Assembly: GCA_016743945.1 (NCBI GenBank)
Contig: JADGFI010000005.1
Span: forward strand, 124,001 to 188,000
Reading direction: 5' to 3'
DNA length: 64,000 nucleotides
From: Desulfobacteraceae bacterium
GTDB lineage: Bacteria; Desulfobacterota; Desulfobacteria; Desulfobacterales; Desulfobacteraceae
Below, one piece after another: positions 52,698-61,602 of the stretch (position 1 is its first letter; the number at the start of each line of letters is the position of its first letter). The notes below the pieces were generated by a model, which was given only the letters and a program-made list of their open reading frames with translations, was not told the DNA's origin and searched no databases. The position numbers were made by a program, and so were the translations under genes.

Positions 52698-54425
52698 TTA
52701 GAAATCAAGGGTTTTCTGCAAGTCTTCACTGGTAAAATCCCAGGTGGTTTTGTGGGGGGTGAATTCTTCTGAGAAAAATTCAGGAAGCTCATCATCCGCC
52801 TTGGTAAACCCGGCTCGTTTATTAAATTCTTTTTCGTCCCTGAGGATGGATTTACCCAGCTCGAGAATATCATCCGGCGTAAGTTCAAGGCCATACTGGG
52901 CGTTGAGCATCTGGGCAATGGTGGGAAGTCCGTCTTCGTTATCTAGAACGGCAAAGGCCACAAAGAGGCAAAGGCCGGCTGCGTCAATGGCTGCCGTGGC
53001 AATCTGGAGGCCCTGGGAAAGTTCCACATTACCTTCCTTCTTGGTGGGATCAATGGAGCCGCCCACGCCCAGGATATTGGCGGTAACTCCATATCCGGCC
53101 GTGTGGTCTGCTCCCATGGGGGTAGTGGCATAGGTGACGCCCTGGCCCTTGCAGGACCGGGGATCATAGGCAGGAAATGCCTGGTTTTTCACCACGGGTA
53201 TCCGGGTGACGCCCAGAGCATCCCCGGTAAATTTTGCGCCGCTGCCGATGATTTTCCCTACAGGGGCATATTCACCGACTTTGGAGAGAAGGTCAATGGC
53301 GGCCTTTCCATCCCCCCAGGGGATCATGCCGCCTTCCATGGCAATACCTATGGCGACTCCCGTGTCAATGGTATCCAGGCCAAAGTCATCACAAAGTCTG
53401 TCCAGCATGGCAATCTGGTCCAGATCCTTTATGGTGGTGTGGGCGCCGAAGGCCCAGATGGTTTCATATTCAAGCCCCGAGGTCAGGTACTTGCCGTCCT
53501 TGTCATGGTAGACATTGGAACATTTGATGACACACCCGGGATGGCAGCCTTCGGTGGTGATACCCCCTCTTTTTTCAATATTTTCGGCCATGGTTTCGCC
53601 ACTGATACTCTGGACATCCTCAAACCGGCCGGTCCGAAAGTTTTTGGTGGGCATGGCGCCGGCTTCGTTGATCACGTTTACCAGGACGGCTGTGCCCAGT
53701 GCGGGCAGTCCTTCTCCGGTAACCGGATGGGTTCGAAGCATTTCCACCCAGCGTTTGTTGGCTAGTTTAAATCCTTCGGGATCTTTGATTTCTATCCGGG
53801 GTGCACCCTTGTCATCCACAACGATGGCTTTGATTTTTTTGGATCCCATGACAGCCCCCAAGCCGCCCCTGCCGTGGGCACGTCCGGGCCGGCCGTTCAT
53901 GTCGGCCTGCTGAATGGACGCTGCTTTAAGGCATTGCTCGCCTGCCTGGCCAATGCTCAGAATTCCTGTGTTTTTACCATATGCGGCCCAGAGTTTTTCC
54001 ATGACCTCATAGTTGCCGGCTTTTACAAGATCACCGGCCGGCAGAATTTCTACCCCGTTCTTGTTGATGACAACGATGCTGTAATCGTCTGTATCGGGTT
54101 TGTCTTCAAGGATGAGGCCGGTGATACCCAGTTTGGCCAGTTTCTGGGCAATATATCCCCCCGCGTTGCTCTCTTTGATCCCGCCGGTAAGGGGTGACTT
54201 TGCCCCTGCGGACAACCGACCGGAGTTAGCTGTGGGAGAGCCTGACATGATGCCCGGTGCAAAGATCAGCTTGTTGTTTTTTCCCAGAGGATGGCAGGTG
54301 GCCGGAACCTCGTCTAAAATCATTTTAGAGGTCAGTGCGCGGCCCCCAAGTCCTGCATAGGCTTCGGGCGTTTCTTCAAAATGAACGGTTTTTTCCCTGG
54401 TGTTTATCCTAAGTAATTTCCCCAT
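52698..54425 (-). CDS. aor: Tungsten-containing aldehyde:ferredoxin oxidoreductase
   Basis: This 575-residue enzyme oxidises aldehydes to acids, or the reverse, with ferredoxin, using a tungstopterin and a [4Fe-4S] cluster. Diagnostic parts are the N-terminal YAGLGGRALTSKMI, the pterin motif GRGGLGAVMGSKKIKAI, the cluster cysteines around CHPGCVIKC (Cys294, 298, 302) with the distal Cys486 (DAAGLCLFVAF), and LCDDFGLDTIDTG. Length is close to the family norm. It stands alone, between the DUF362 cluster and the Crp/Fnr gene. The aldehyde source is not obvious from neighbours. Confidence 0.93.
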   Translation of the reverse strand: MGKLLRINTREKTVHFEETPEAYAGLGGRALTSKMILDEVPATCHPLGKNNKLIFAPGIMSGSPTANSGRLSAGAKSPLTGGIKESNAGGYIAQKLAKLGITGLILEDKPDTDDYSIVVINKNGVEILPAGDLVKAGNYEVMEKLWAAYGKNTGILSIGQAGEQCLKAASIQQADMNGRPGRAHGRGGLGAVMGSKKIKAIVVDDKGAPRIEIKDPEGFKLANKRWVEMLRTHPVTGEGLPALGTAVLVNVINEAGAMPTKNFRTGRFEDVQSISGETMAENIEKRGGITTEGCHPGCVIKCSNVYHDKDGKYLTSGLEYETIWAFGAHTTIKDLDQIAMLDRLCDDFGLDTIDTGVAIGIAMEGGMIPWGDGKAAIDLLSKVGEYAPVGKIIGSGAKFTGDALGVTRIPVVKNQAFPAYDPRSCKGQGVTYATTPMGADHTAGYGVTANILGVGGSIDPTKKEGNVELSQGLQIATAAIDAAGLCLFVAFAVLDNEDGLPTIAQMLNAQYGLELTPDDILELGKSILRDEKEFNKRAGFTKADDELPEFFSEEFTPHKTTWDFTSEDLQKTLDF

Positions 54426-54551
54426 TTTTCCTCCTTGGCATTGAAAGGGTTATAAAATGTATGTCTTTAATTGATTTTTACTTCTTTGGACGGGTGCCGT
54501 TCCCTAGCGACTCAGGCATGTCGATTGTTTCAACACCACCCTTTTACTAAG

Positions 54552-54592
54552 CCATGACATAATGACCCTTTCTTATATGTCATGGGTTTTTT
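54552..54592. terminator. Stem-loop between the Crp/Fnr gene and aor
   Basis: CCATGACATA (54552-54561) pairs with TATGTCATGG (54576-54585), 14-base loop. A T-run (54587-54592) follows on the plus strand, but both flanking genes run on the minus strand, so it may end the regulator transcript or be an operator ahead of aor. Confidence 0.45.
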
Positions 54593-54705
54593 ATCCCGTT
54601 CAACAAAAATAAATGCAACCTGTTCGTTTATAAAATACTCTGTAAAACCTTGAATGTAAATAACTTCTTTCCTAAATTGCGCTCCAAGGTTCCCGGCTGC
54701 CGGGA

Positions 54706-55377
54706 TTAGAGGCGCCCGGAGTCAGATAATTCTGACAACCCTTCCATATCACTGATGAAAATGTTCTTTGTTTTGACGTCGATCAATTGGGCATCGGCCA
54801 TTTTCTTGAAGATTCTCGAGATGGTTTCAGGGGTGGTTCCGATGAGATTTGAGAGCTGGGTTTTGGAAATGGGAAGCGTGACCTTTTTATCATTCTTTTG
54901 TTCTGCAGCCAGGGTTAAAATATAGGCAGCCAGTCTGGCAGGAACTTCTTTGAGGCTCAGGTTTTCAATTTGTATGGTAAAAGCCCGCAATCGTTTTGAA
55001 AGGTCTGCCAGCATGTTCATGGAAAGAGCCGGGGTGGTGGTGATCAGGTTGACAAATTTGTCCCGGGGCAGAAAAAGGATACTCGAATCTTCAATGGCCA
55101 TGGCCGAAGCCGGGAAATTTTTGCCTTCAAAGACCGGTACCTCTCCAAAGGTATGGCCGGGCCCGTAAATATGGAGGATTTGCTCCTTTCCTTCAAAAGA
55201 AAGCTTGAAAATTTTTATTTTCCCTGTGTTTACAATATAAAATCCATCCCCTTTGTCTTGTTCCTGGAAGATGAGGCGACCCTTATTAAAGGGGCGCTCA
55301 AGAGCAATGGCCTGGATTTTTTCAAGCTGGGGGGTTGAAAGTCCCGAAAAAAGAGGTATTCTCTTTAATATATTAAT
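54706..55377 (-). CDS. Crp/Fnr-family regulator, HcpR-like (start codon unclear)
   Basis: The full frame encodes an N-terminal cyclic-nucleotide-like sensor domain (ILKRIPLFSGLSTPQL, GFYIVNTGKIKIFKLS, ILHIYGPGHTFGEVPVFEG), a dimer helix and a C-terminal winged helix (LPISKTQLSNLIGTTPETISRIFKKM). The recognition helix has E-T-x-S-R, the FNR arrangement that reads TTGAT half-sites, matching the box upstream of hcp. There are no cysteines, so no Fe-S sensor; a haem or other NO sensor is possible. No ATG, GTG or TTG exists in this frame between the upstream stop (55408-55410) and 55101. I start at an ATT (55377) nine bases after GGGAG, giving 223 residues. A one-base change would link it to an ATG at 55417. 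Confidence 0.8.
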   Translation of the reverse strand: MNILKRIPLFSGLSTPQLEKIQAIALERPFNKGRLIFQEQDKGDGFYIVNTGKIKIFKLSFEGKEQILHIYGPGHTFGEVPVFEGKNFPASAMAIEDSSILFLPRDKFVNLITTTPALSMNMLADLSKRLRAFTIQIENLSLKEVPARLAAYILTLAAEQKNDKKVTLPISKTQLSNLIGTTPETISRIFKKMADAQLIDVKTKNIFISDMEGLSELSDSGRL

Positions 55378-55452
55378 GGCAGATTGCTCCCAAATAAAAT
55401 TCGTAAATTATATCCATTTATTTTTTTAACAAAAGCACAAAAAATTTTGTAA

Positions 55453-55490
55453 CTTGATCCAGATCAAGGTTTTATCTCTCCATCTATAAT
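55453..55490 (+). promoter_or_regulatory. FNR/HcpR-type box and -10 element of the hcp promoter
   Basis: A perfect palindrome CTTGATC-CA-GATCAAG (55453-55468) contains the consensus TTGATnnnnATCAA (55454-55467). A consensus TATAAT lies at 55485-55490, so the box covers the -35 region. It lies between the divergent Crp/Fnr gene and hcp, and the regulator's recognition helix fits this site. Confidence 0.8.
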
Positions 55491-55576
55491 AAGTTCAATT
55501 CAAGATGTAAAGATGAGAATAAAGATGAGCTGTAAAATAATCATTGTTTTTCACCGTAACCAAAGGAGAATGTAAC

Positions 55577-57214
55577 ATGTTTTGTTTTCAATGTCAGGAA
55601 GCCGCCAAAAATGAAGGCTGCACCATCAAGGGAATGTGCGGAAAAGAAAATACCACCGCCAATCTCCAGGATCTTTTGATTTTTAATCTCAAGGGAATAG
55701 CCGTTATCGCTCAAACATCCAAGGCAGCCGGTGTTGCAGTCCCCAATTCAGCCGCCGCCTTTATAGGGCAGGGGCTCTTTACCACCATTACCAATGCCAA
55801 TTTTAATGATGAAAACCTGGTTGACTGGATCAACCGTGCCCAGGTGGTAAAAAAAGAGCTGGCCGCAGCGGCCGGTGACAAATTGGGCGGCGACCTCCAC
55901 GAGAGCGTCACCTGGTATTCCAATGATGTGGCGATTTTCCAGGCAAAGGCGGAAGCGGTTGGTGTTCTGGCCACGGAAAATGAAGATGTCCGTTCCCTGA
56001 GGGAACTGCTGATTTTAGGACTCAAGGGAATGGCCGCCTATGCAGACCATGCCGCTATCCTCGGGGTGGAAAAAGAGGAGATCTGGGAGTTCATGTATGA
56101 GGGGCTTGCTTCCACCACCCAGGATTTGTCCGTGGATGAGATGGTGGCCATGGTGCTTAAATGCGGCGGGGTCACCGTGACCACCATGGCAGCCCTGGAC
56201 GAAGCCAATACAACTGCCTATGGCCATCCTGAGCTGTCCGAGGTTAATATTGGCGTGGGAACAAAATCGGGGATACTCATTTCCGGCCATGATCTTAAAG
56301 ATATGGAAATTTTGTTAAAACAAACCGAAGGAACCGGTGTGGATGTTTATACCCATGGGGAAATGTTGCCTGCCAATTACTATCCGGCCTTTAAAAAATA
56401 TGACCATTTGAAAGGCAATTACGGCGGATCCTGGTGGAGCCAGAATGAAGAGTTTGAGGCCTTTAACGGTCCCATCCTCATGACCACCAATTGCGTGGTT
56501 CCCATGAAAAAAAGCAACACTTATCTGGATAAACTGTATACCACAGGGGTTGCATCCTACCCCGGGGCTGCCCATATATCTAAAGAAAATGGGACCAAGG
56601 ATTTTTCAACGCTTGTGGAACAGGCCAAAACATGCGCTTCTCCCACGGAGCTTGAGACGGGGAAAATTGTGGGCGGGTTTGCCCACAACCAGGTGCTGGC
56701 ACTGGCCGACAAGGTGGTGGATGCCGTTAAAACAGGTGCCATCAAACGATTTGTGGTCATGGCCGGGTGCGACGGCCGCCATAAAAGCCGTAATTATTTT
56801 ACACAAGTTGCTGAAAAATTACCCCAGGATGCCGTGATCCTGACAGCCGGATGTGCCAAGTATCGCTACAATAAACTGAACCTTGGCGATATCGGTGGTA
56901 TCCCTCGGGTATTGGACGCAGGCCAGTGTAACGATTGCTACTCTCTGGCGGTGATTGCCCTCAAACTCAAGGAAGTTTTTGAGCTGGACGACATCAATGA
57001 CCTGCCCATTTCCTTTGATATCGGCTGGTATGAGCAAAAAGCCGTTGCCGTTCTTCTGGCACTGCTTTCTTTGGGAATCAAGGGGATTCGTCTGGGGCCA
57101 TCTTTGCCAGCCTTTGTTTCTCCTGCCGTACTGAACGTGCTGGTTGAAAATTTTGATATTAAACCCATTACCGAGCCCGAGGCTGATATTGAAGCCATGA
57201 TGCAGGGTAAGTAA
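55577..57214 (+). CDS. hcp: Hydroxylamine reductase / hybrid-cluster protein
   Basis: This 545-residue protein has the N-terminal cluster motif CX2CX8CX5C (Cys3, 6, 15, 21 in [13 protein letters not shown]...MCG). Hybrid-cluster ligand regions are present ([54 protein letters not shown]). It reduces hydroxylamine or nitric oxide in nitrosative-stress defence in anaerobes. I use the ATG at 55577, behind AGGAGAA, because it puts Cys3 in the standard place; an upstream start would add residues not seen in the family. It leads a four-gene operon and is probably controlled by the divergent Crp/Fnr protein. Confidence 0.96.
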   Translation: MFCFQCQEAAKNEGCTIKGMCGKENTTANLQDLLIFNLKGIAVIAQTSKAAGVAVPNSAAAFIGQGLFTTITNANFNDENLVDWINRAQVVKKELAAAAGDKLGGDLHESVTWYSNDVAIFQAKAEAVGVLATENEDVRSLRELLILGLKGMAAYADHAAILGVEKEEIWEFMYEGLASTTQDLSVDEMVAMVLKCGGVTVTTMAALDEANTTAYGHPELSEVNIGVGTKSGILISGHDLKDMEILLKQTEGTGVDVYTHGEMLPANYYPAFKKYDHLKGNYGGSWWSQNEEFEAFNGPILMTTNCVVPMKKSNTYLDKLYTTGVASYPGAAHISKENGTKDFSTLVEQAKTCASPTELETGKIVGGFAHNQVLALADKVVDAVKTGAIKRFVVMAGCDGRHKSRNYFTQVAEKLPQDAVILTAGCAKYRYNKLNLGDIGGIPRVLDAGQCNDCYSLAVIALKLKEVFELDDINDLPISFDIGWYEQKAVAVLLALLSLGIKGIRLGPSLPAFVSPAVLNVLVENFDIKPITEPEADIEAMMQGK

Positions 57215-57225
57215 ATTATTAAAAT

Positions 57226-57257
57226 CGGCAGGCAGGAGACATTTTTCCTGCCTGCCG
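57226..57257 (+). other. Intercistronic stem-loop after hcp
   Basis: A perfect 12-bp stem CGGCAGGCAGGA (57226-57237) / TCCTGCCTGCCG (57246-57257) with an 8-base loop. No T-run follows, so it probably lowers read-through or protects hcp mRNA, giving more Hcp than the downstream proteins. Confidence 0.6.
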
Positions 57258-57291
57258 CTCCCCACAGGTCTTAACGGAAGGAAGGTAAACC

Positions 57292-58026
57292 ATGCAATGC
57301 CCAGGACAGGATACTCAATACTGGAATCAGGATTCGATTTTTGAAACAACATGTCCGGAATGCGGACATCCCATGGAATTTTTCAAAGATGATGCCACCC
57401 GGCGTTGTGGCAAATGTAAGAAAAAAATTGTAAATCCAAAGATGGATTTTGGATGTGCCTCCTATTGCAAATTTGCCGAACAATGCCTGGGTACTCTGCC
57501 CGAAGAATTTGTGGCAAAGCGGGACGACCTTCTTAAAGATCGGGTGGCGGTGGCGATGAAACGTTATTTTGGCACGGATTTTAAACGCATCGGCCATGCC
57601 GGTAAAGTGGCAAGATTTGCCGAAAAGATCGGCAAACAAGAAAAGGCAAACCTGGCGGTGGTTTTGTGTGCTGCCTATCTCCATGATATTGGTATAAAAA
57701 ATGCGGAAGAAAAATACAATTCTTCAGCTGCCCGTTACCAGGAACAAGAAGGCCCGCCCGTGGCAAGGGAACTCATGGACGATCTAGGGGCAAAAAAAGA
57801 GCTTGTGGATGAAGTCTGCGACATTATTGGCCACCATCATCATCCGGGTGAGGATGAGAGTTTGAATTTCAAGGTTCTCTATGATGCAGATATGCTGACC
57901 AATATGGTGGAATGCAAGGATAGAAAAGGAATTGATACGCCTGAGTTTCTGGCAAAACTTGACCGGCTTTTTTTGACCCAGTCCGGCAATTCCCTGGCAA
58001 AAGAAGTTTTAATGCAGGACAATTAA
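57292..58026 (+). CDS. HD-domain phosphohydrolase with N-terminal zinc ribbon
   Basis: This 244-residue protein has a zinc ribbon (CPEC...CGKC, Cys21/24/39/42) and a further Cys55/59/65 group (GCASYCKFAEQC). An HD domain follows: His102, His131-Asp132 (AAYLHDIG), a run of histidines at 181-184 (IGHHHHPGE) and Asp198/200 (YDADML). HD proteins hydrolyse phosphate esters or nucleotides. Its job beside hcp is unknown. It begins 77 bp after hcp, beyond a 12-bp stem-loop. Confidence 0.82.
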   Translation: MQCPGQDTQYWNQDSIFETTCPECGHPMEFFKDDATRRCGKCKKKIVNPKMDFGCASYCKFAEQCLGTLPEEFVAKRDDLLKDRVAVAMKRYFGTDFKRIGHAGKVARFAEKIGKQEKANLAVVLCAAYLHDIGIKNAEEKYNSSAARYQEQEGPPVARELMDDLGAKKELVDEVCDIIGHHHHPGEDESLNFKVLYDADMLTNMVECKDRKGIDTPEFLAKLDRLFLTQSGNSLAKEVLMQDN

Positions 58027-58071
58027 ACAAGACGGGATGCGGATGCGGCAATTCCTTGTAAGGAGAATAAA

Positions 58072-58812
58072 ATGAAAGTAACTCGAAAAATAATTCAGAT
58101 AGATGAAGAACTCTGTGACGGATGCGGCAATTGTATTCTGGCCTGTGCCGAAGGTGCTATTCAGATTGTGGAAGGTAAAGCCAAGGTTATTGCCGATAAA
58201 TATTGCGATGGCCTGGGTGCTTGTCTGGGAGACTGCCCCCAGGGAGCCCTCAAGGTTATTGAACGGGAAGCAGACGAATTTGATGAAGAGGCGGTTGAAG
58301 AATTGCTTAAACAGCAGAAGCCCCAAAAAAAAGCCCCTGTTTCCGGCGGGTGTCCATCCGCTGCCTTGAAAACCTTTCCCATTGCAGATGAGGGCCATGC
58401 CTGCAATTGTGCCAATGAAGCCAAGTCACAATCTTCCAGCGGTTCCTCTGCCCTGGGCCATTGGCCGGTGAAAATTCGCCTGGTGCCTTCCGGGGCTCCT
58501 TTTTTAAAAGGGTCGGATCTGTTGATTGCAGCCGATTGTGTTACCGTGGCCTATCCCTCTTTTCATCAAGATTTCCTGAAGGGCAGGACCGTCATGACCG
58601 GATGCCCCAAGTTTGATGATGCCGACGGGTATGTGGACAAGCTTGCCCAGGTCTTTGCCGAGTCCGGTATTAAAAGTATCACATCGGTGGTCATGGAAGT
58701 GCCCTGTTGTTCGGGGATGCAGATGATCATTAAAAAGGCCCTTGAGCGCTCTGGGGTTGACCTTCCCTTTACAGAAGTTGTGATCAGTGCCCAGGGAAAA
58801 ATTATTTCATGA
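58072..58812 (+). CDS. Ferredoxin-domain protein with C-terminal extension
   Basis: This 246-residue protein has a 2x[4Fe-4S]-type N-terminal part. The first motif is complete (Cys15, 18, 21, 25 in CDGCGNCILAC). The second reads CDGLGACLGDC (Cys45, 51, 55), with Leu48 where a ligand Cys normally stands, so this cluster may be [3Fe-4S] or altered. The later half (about 135-246: KIRLVPSGAPFLKGSDLLIAADCV, TVMTGCPKFDD, VPCCSGMQMI) is a separate Cys-containing domain. It probably passes electrons to Hcp and/or the next protein, whose gene it overlaps by four bases (ATGA). Confidence 0.85.
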   Translation: MKVTRKIIQIDEELCDGCGNCILACAEGAIQIVEGKAKVIADKYCDGLGACLGDCPQGALKVIEREADEFDEEAVEELLKQQKPQKKAPVSGGCPSAALKTFPIADEGHACNCANEAKSQSSSGSSALGHWPVKIRLVPSGAPFLKGSDLLIAADCVTVAYPSFHQDFLKGRTVMTGCPKFDDADGYVDKLAQVFAESGIKSITSVVMEVPCCSGMQMIIKKALERSGVDLPFTEVVISAQGKIIS

Positions 58813-59594
58813 AATGGTCTGCTGAAGCCGAAGCTGCCATAAACGCCGTACCTTTTTTTGTTAGAAAAAAGGTGCGGAAAAAAGTGGAAGCCCATGCCCA
58901 AAGCCGTGGGAAAAAAGAGGTGGATATAGAAGATGTCACCTCCCTGAAAAAAAAATTTTTGTCCAAGGGCGGCATGGAAAATGAAATACAAGGCTATGAT
59001 ATTTCTACCTGCTTTGGAGGGGAGGGATGTTCCAACAGTGCCAACTCTTGTGCAGAACTTCTTGTGGGTATCCAATCCATCATGGACGAGGCAGAAATTC
59101 TTACCTTTTTAAAGAAAAGTGTACCCGGCGGGTTAAAATTCCACCATGAATTTAGGGTTTCCCTGTCTGACTGTCCCAATGCCTGTTCCCGTCCCCAGAT
59201 TGTGGACATTGGTATCATCGGTGCTGTCCGGCCTGTGGCAGGGACAAAAGAGTGCACCCGGTGCATGGCCTGTGTGGATGCCTGCCCGGACAAAGCGATC
59301 TGTCTTGAAACAAAAGAACACCCCCTCATTGATCAGGACCTTTGTCTTTTGTGCGGCAAATGCATAACCGCCTGTCCCACGGGCACCATTGAGAAATCGG
59401 AACAAGGATTTCGGGTGTTGCTGGGGGGGAGGCTTGGCCGTCATCCCCGATTGGCCCTGGAAGTGCCCGGAATTCAATCCCAGCAAAAGGTTCTGGCCAT
59501 CGTTGAAAATTGCTTAACCTTTTACAAAACCCATTCAAAAAACGGGAACCGTTTTTCCAAGATTCTCACCTCCCTGGATCAGGTTCTTCCCTAA
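58809..59594 (+). CDS. Small siroheme/4Fe-4S nitrite-sulfite reductase-like protein
   Basis: This 261-residue protein has three parts. Residues 2-50 (WSAEAEAAINAVPFFVRKKVRKKVE) resemble the C-terminal domain of protochlorophyllide-reductase/siroheme-type proteins (PCP_red). Next comes the siroheme/Fe-S motif CX5C...CX3C (Cys68, 74, 122, 126 in DISTCFGGEGC and SDCPNACSRPQ). Two intact 4Fe-4S motifs follow (CTRCMACVDAC, CLLCGKCITAC). It is compact, comparable to an AsrC-like or low-molecular-weight sulfite reductase. Placement in the hcp operon suggests reduction of nitrite, NO or hydroxylamine, or electron delivery to Hcp; this is inference. Confidence 0.85.
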   Translation: MKWSAEAEAAINAVPFFVRKKVRKKVEAHAQSRGKKEVDIEDVTSLKKKFLSKGGMENEIQGYDISTCFGGEGCSNSANSCAELLVGIQSIMDEAEILTFLKKSVPGGLKFHHEFRVSLSDCPNACSRPQIVDIGIIGAVRPVAGTKECTRCMACVDACPDKAICLETKEHPLIDQDLCLLCGKCITACPTGTIEKSEQGFRVLLGGRLGRHPRLALEVPGIQSQQKVLAIVENCLTFYKTHSKNGNRFSKILTSLDQVLP

Positions 59595-59679
59595 CGCGCA
59601 TCTGATAAGGCTCACCTGGCGACAGCTGTTCAAAAATTGCGGCTGTCAATTCAAAAATAAAATGGTAAGATGGGAATTG

Positions 59680-60456
59680 ATGAAGATAAAATATTATTAT
59701 TTAATTCAAATCCAATATCTTGGGTTCAGGTACCACGGCTGGTTAAAGCAAGCGGGCTTTAAAACTGTTGAATCCATGGTGGACAAGACCCTTGGTTTTA
59801 TTCTGGGCCCCGTCGAATATAAAATTTTGGGCACCAGCCGGACCGATTCAAAGGTCTCTGCCAACCAATCGGCATTTGAGTTGTTTACAAATGCGTCCCT
59901 TGATACCGACCCCTTTTTTAGGCAATTGAATTTAAACCTGCCCAATGATATTAGAGCTTTGAAAATCACGGAAGTTGATAAAACCTTTAATATCATCAAC
60001 ACCCCCAGGACAAAGGAATATCTTTATCTGTTCTCTTTTGGTGAAAAACCCCATCCCTTCAGTGCGCCTTTGGTCAGTTTCTTTCAGGATCATCTGGATA
60101 TTGAGTTGATGAAACAAGGGGCGAAAATTTTTTTAGGCCCGCATGATTTCAGGAGATACTGTACAAAACCTAAGTCCGGAACTCAATTTCAAAGAGATAT
60201 TCTTGTCAGCCAAATCGAAGAAAACAGGGCATTTTCAGCCAGTTTTTTCCCCGAACAAAGTTATGCCTATCGCATTGAGTCCAGGGGATTCATGCGAAAC
60301 CAGGTCCGGTTGATCATGGGGCAGCTTTTAAGCCTTGGCAGGGGGGATATTTGTTTGGAGGATATCGAAGAATCCCTTACGGGAAAAGATAGCGATCCCT
60401 TAAGGCATATTGCCCCTTCCTCGGGTTTGGTGTTAAATAAAATCGAATTTGATTAA
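59680..60456 (+). CDS. truA: tRNA pseudouridine synthase A-like protein
   Basis: This 258-residue protein has the TruA start (IQIQYLGFRYHGWLKQAGFKTVESMVDK) and catalytic Asp56 in SRTDSKVSA, where GRTDAGVHA is usual. The C-terminal MRNQVRLIMGQLLSLGRGDI is well conserved. TruA modifies tRNA positions 38-40. The active-site loop is more divergent than in most, so substrate positions could differ. I use the ATG at 59680, preceded by GGGA; an ATG six codons upstream lacks a site. It is not clearly part of the hcp operon (85 bp away). Confidence 0.82.
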   Translation: MKIKYYYLIQIQYLGFRYHGWLKQAGFKTVESMVDKTLGFILGPVEYKILGTSRTDSKVSANQSAFELFTNASLDTDPFFRQLNLNLPNDIRALKITEVDKTFNIINTPRTKEYLYLFSFGEKPHPFSAPLVSFFQDHLDIELMKQGAKIFLGPHDFRRYCTKPKSGTQFQRDILVSQIEENRAFSASFFPEQSYAYRIESRGFMRNQVRLIMGQLLSLGRGDICLEDIEESLTGKDSDPLRHIAPSSGLVLNKIEFD

Positions 60457-60606
60457 TCTTTGCGAGAGCAATGCTATAGCGACCAGTGTATTAACCTTCA
60501 TTATTCCTTGTAAAAATTTACATACCGCTTTATCTTTACACAAACAATTGTTGCTCAATCTTAAATGATTCAATCAGATGAGATCTAAAAAAAGGAATAT
60601 TTTTGA

Positions 60607-61410
60607 ATGTCGCATATTAATAATCCCATGGAAATCTTTAAGTTGTTGAATGGTTCTAATTGTAGAGAATGTAATGAAAAAACATGCCTGGCATTTGCAG
60701 TGGCTGTGTTTAAGGAAACAAAACAGATACATGCCTGTCCTTATTTGGACAAAGAAGTGATTGAACGGTATGGGGGGGCAATTGAGAAACCCAATACCGT
60801 TGATGAATATAAAGCAGAAGCGATTGAAATCCTAAAACAAAAGATATCTTTGATTGATATTTGTGAAGCAGCAAAACGCCTGAGCGCCCCGTTTTCCAAT
60901 AATAAGCTTACCATAAAAATTTTTGGTAAGAATTTTAGTATTGATACAAAGGGCAACATATCATCTGAAATTCATATCAATGCATATATGGCGGTGCCGG
61001 CATTGACCTATATTTTGAACAGCTCGGGTAAATTTCCGAACGGGAATTGGATAACATTTCGGGAATTGTCCGGCGGGCCTTCTCGATATGCTCATTTCCA
61101 ACAACGTTGTGAAAAACCGTTAAAGCGTATTGCCGATACCTATACGGATCTGTTTAAAGATATGCTGGAAATTTTTGATGGAAAACAAATAGTCAGTCAT
61201 ATTGACTCAGACATTTCAATTGTTTTGTATCCCTTGCCTCTTTTTCCTATAATGGTTTGCTACTGGAAGCCGGAAGATGGCCTTGAGTCTAGTCTTCACA
61301 TCTATTTTGATGTTACGTCGGATGACAATCTTGACATTGAATCTATCTATACGCTTAGTGAAGGTGTTGCTTTGATGTTTGAGAAGATTGCCTTGCGGCA
61401 TGGTGCTTAA
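60607..61410 (+). CDS. DUF3786-type protein with N-terminal Fe-S domain
   Basis: This 267-residue protein starts with a small Fe-S domain (Cys19, 22, 27 and 44 in GSNCRECNEKTC...HACPYL), as found at the ends of corrinoid Fe-S proteins. The rest (about 80-265: LNSSGKFPNGNWITFRELSGGPSRY, FPIMVCYWKPEDGLESSLHIYFDVTSDDNL) matches the DUF3786 pattern of anaerobic bacteria. Function is unknown; corrinoid or one-carbon metabolism is a frequent context. It is A+T-rich relative to neighbours and has no close operon partner. Confidence 0.78.
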   Translation: MSHINNPMEIFKLLNGSNCRECNEKTCLAFAVAVFKETKQIHACPYLDKEVIERYGGAIEKPNTVDEYKAEAIEILKQKISLIDICEAAKRLSAPFSNNKLTIKIFGKNFSIDTKGNISSEIHINAYMAVPALTYILNSSGKFPNGNWITFRELSGGPSRYAHFQQRCEKPLKRIADTYTDLFKDMLEIFDGKQIVSHIDSDISIVLYPLPLFPIMVCYWKPEDGLESSLHIYFDVTSDDNLDIESIYTLSEGVALMFEKIALRHGA

Positions 61411-61602
61411 TAAACGTTGATAACATCTTGGCCTGGTATCCAGTTATTCTTATACACATGATTGGGGATTTGTAAGAAAAATACCTACAACACAATCAGA
61501 AATCCTCCAATTGATCCTTTGAGTTCTTCTTGATAGGTTGGTAATCGGTAAAGAAAGTTTGTTAATTGTTTTTTTATTCAACACCCATTAAAGGAGAATT
61601 GT

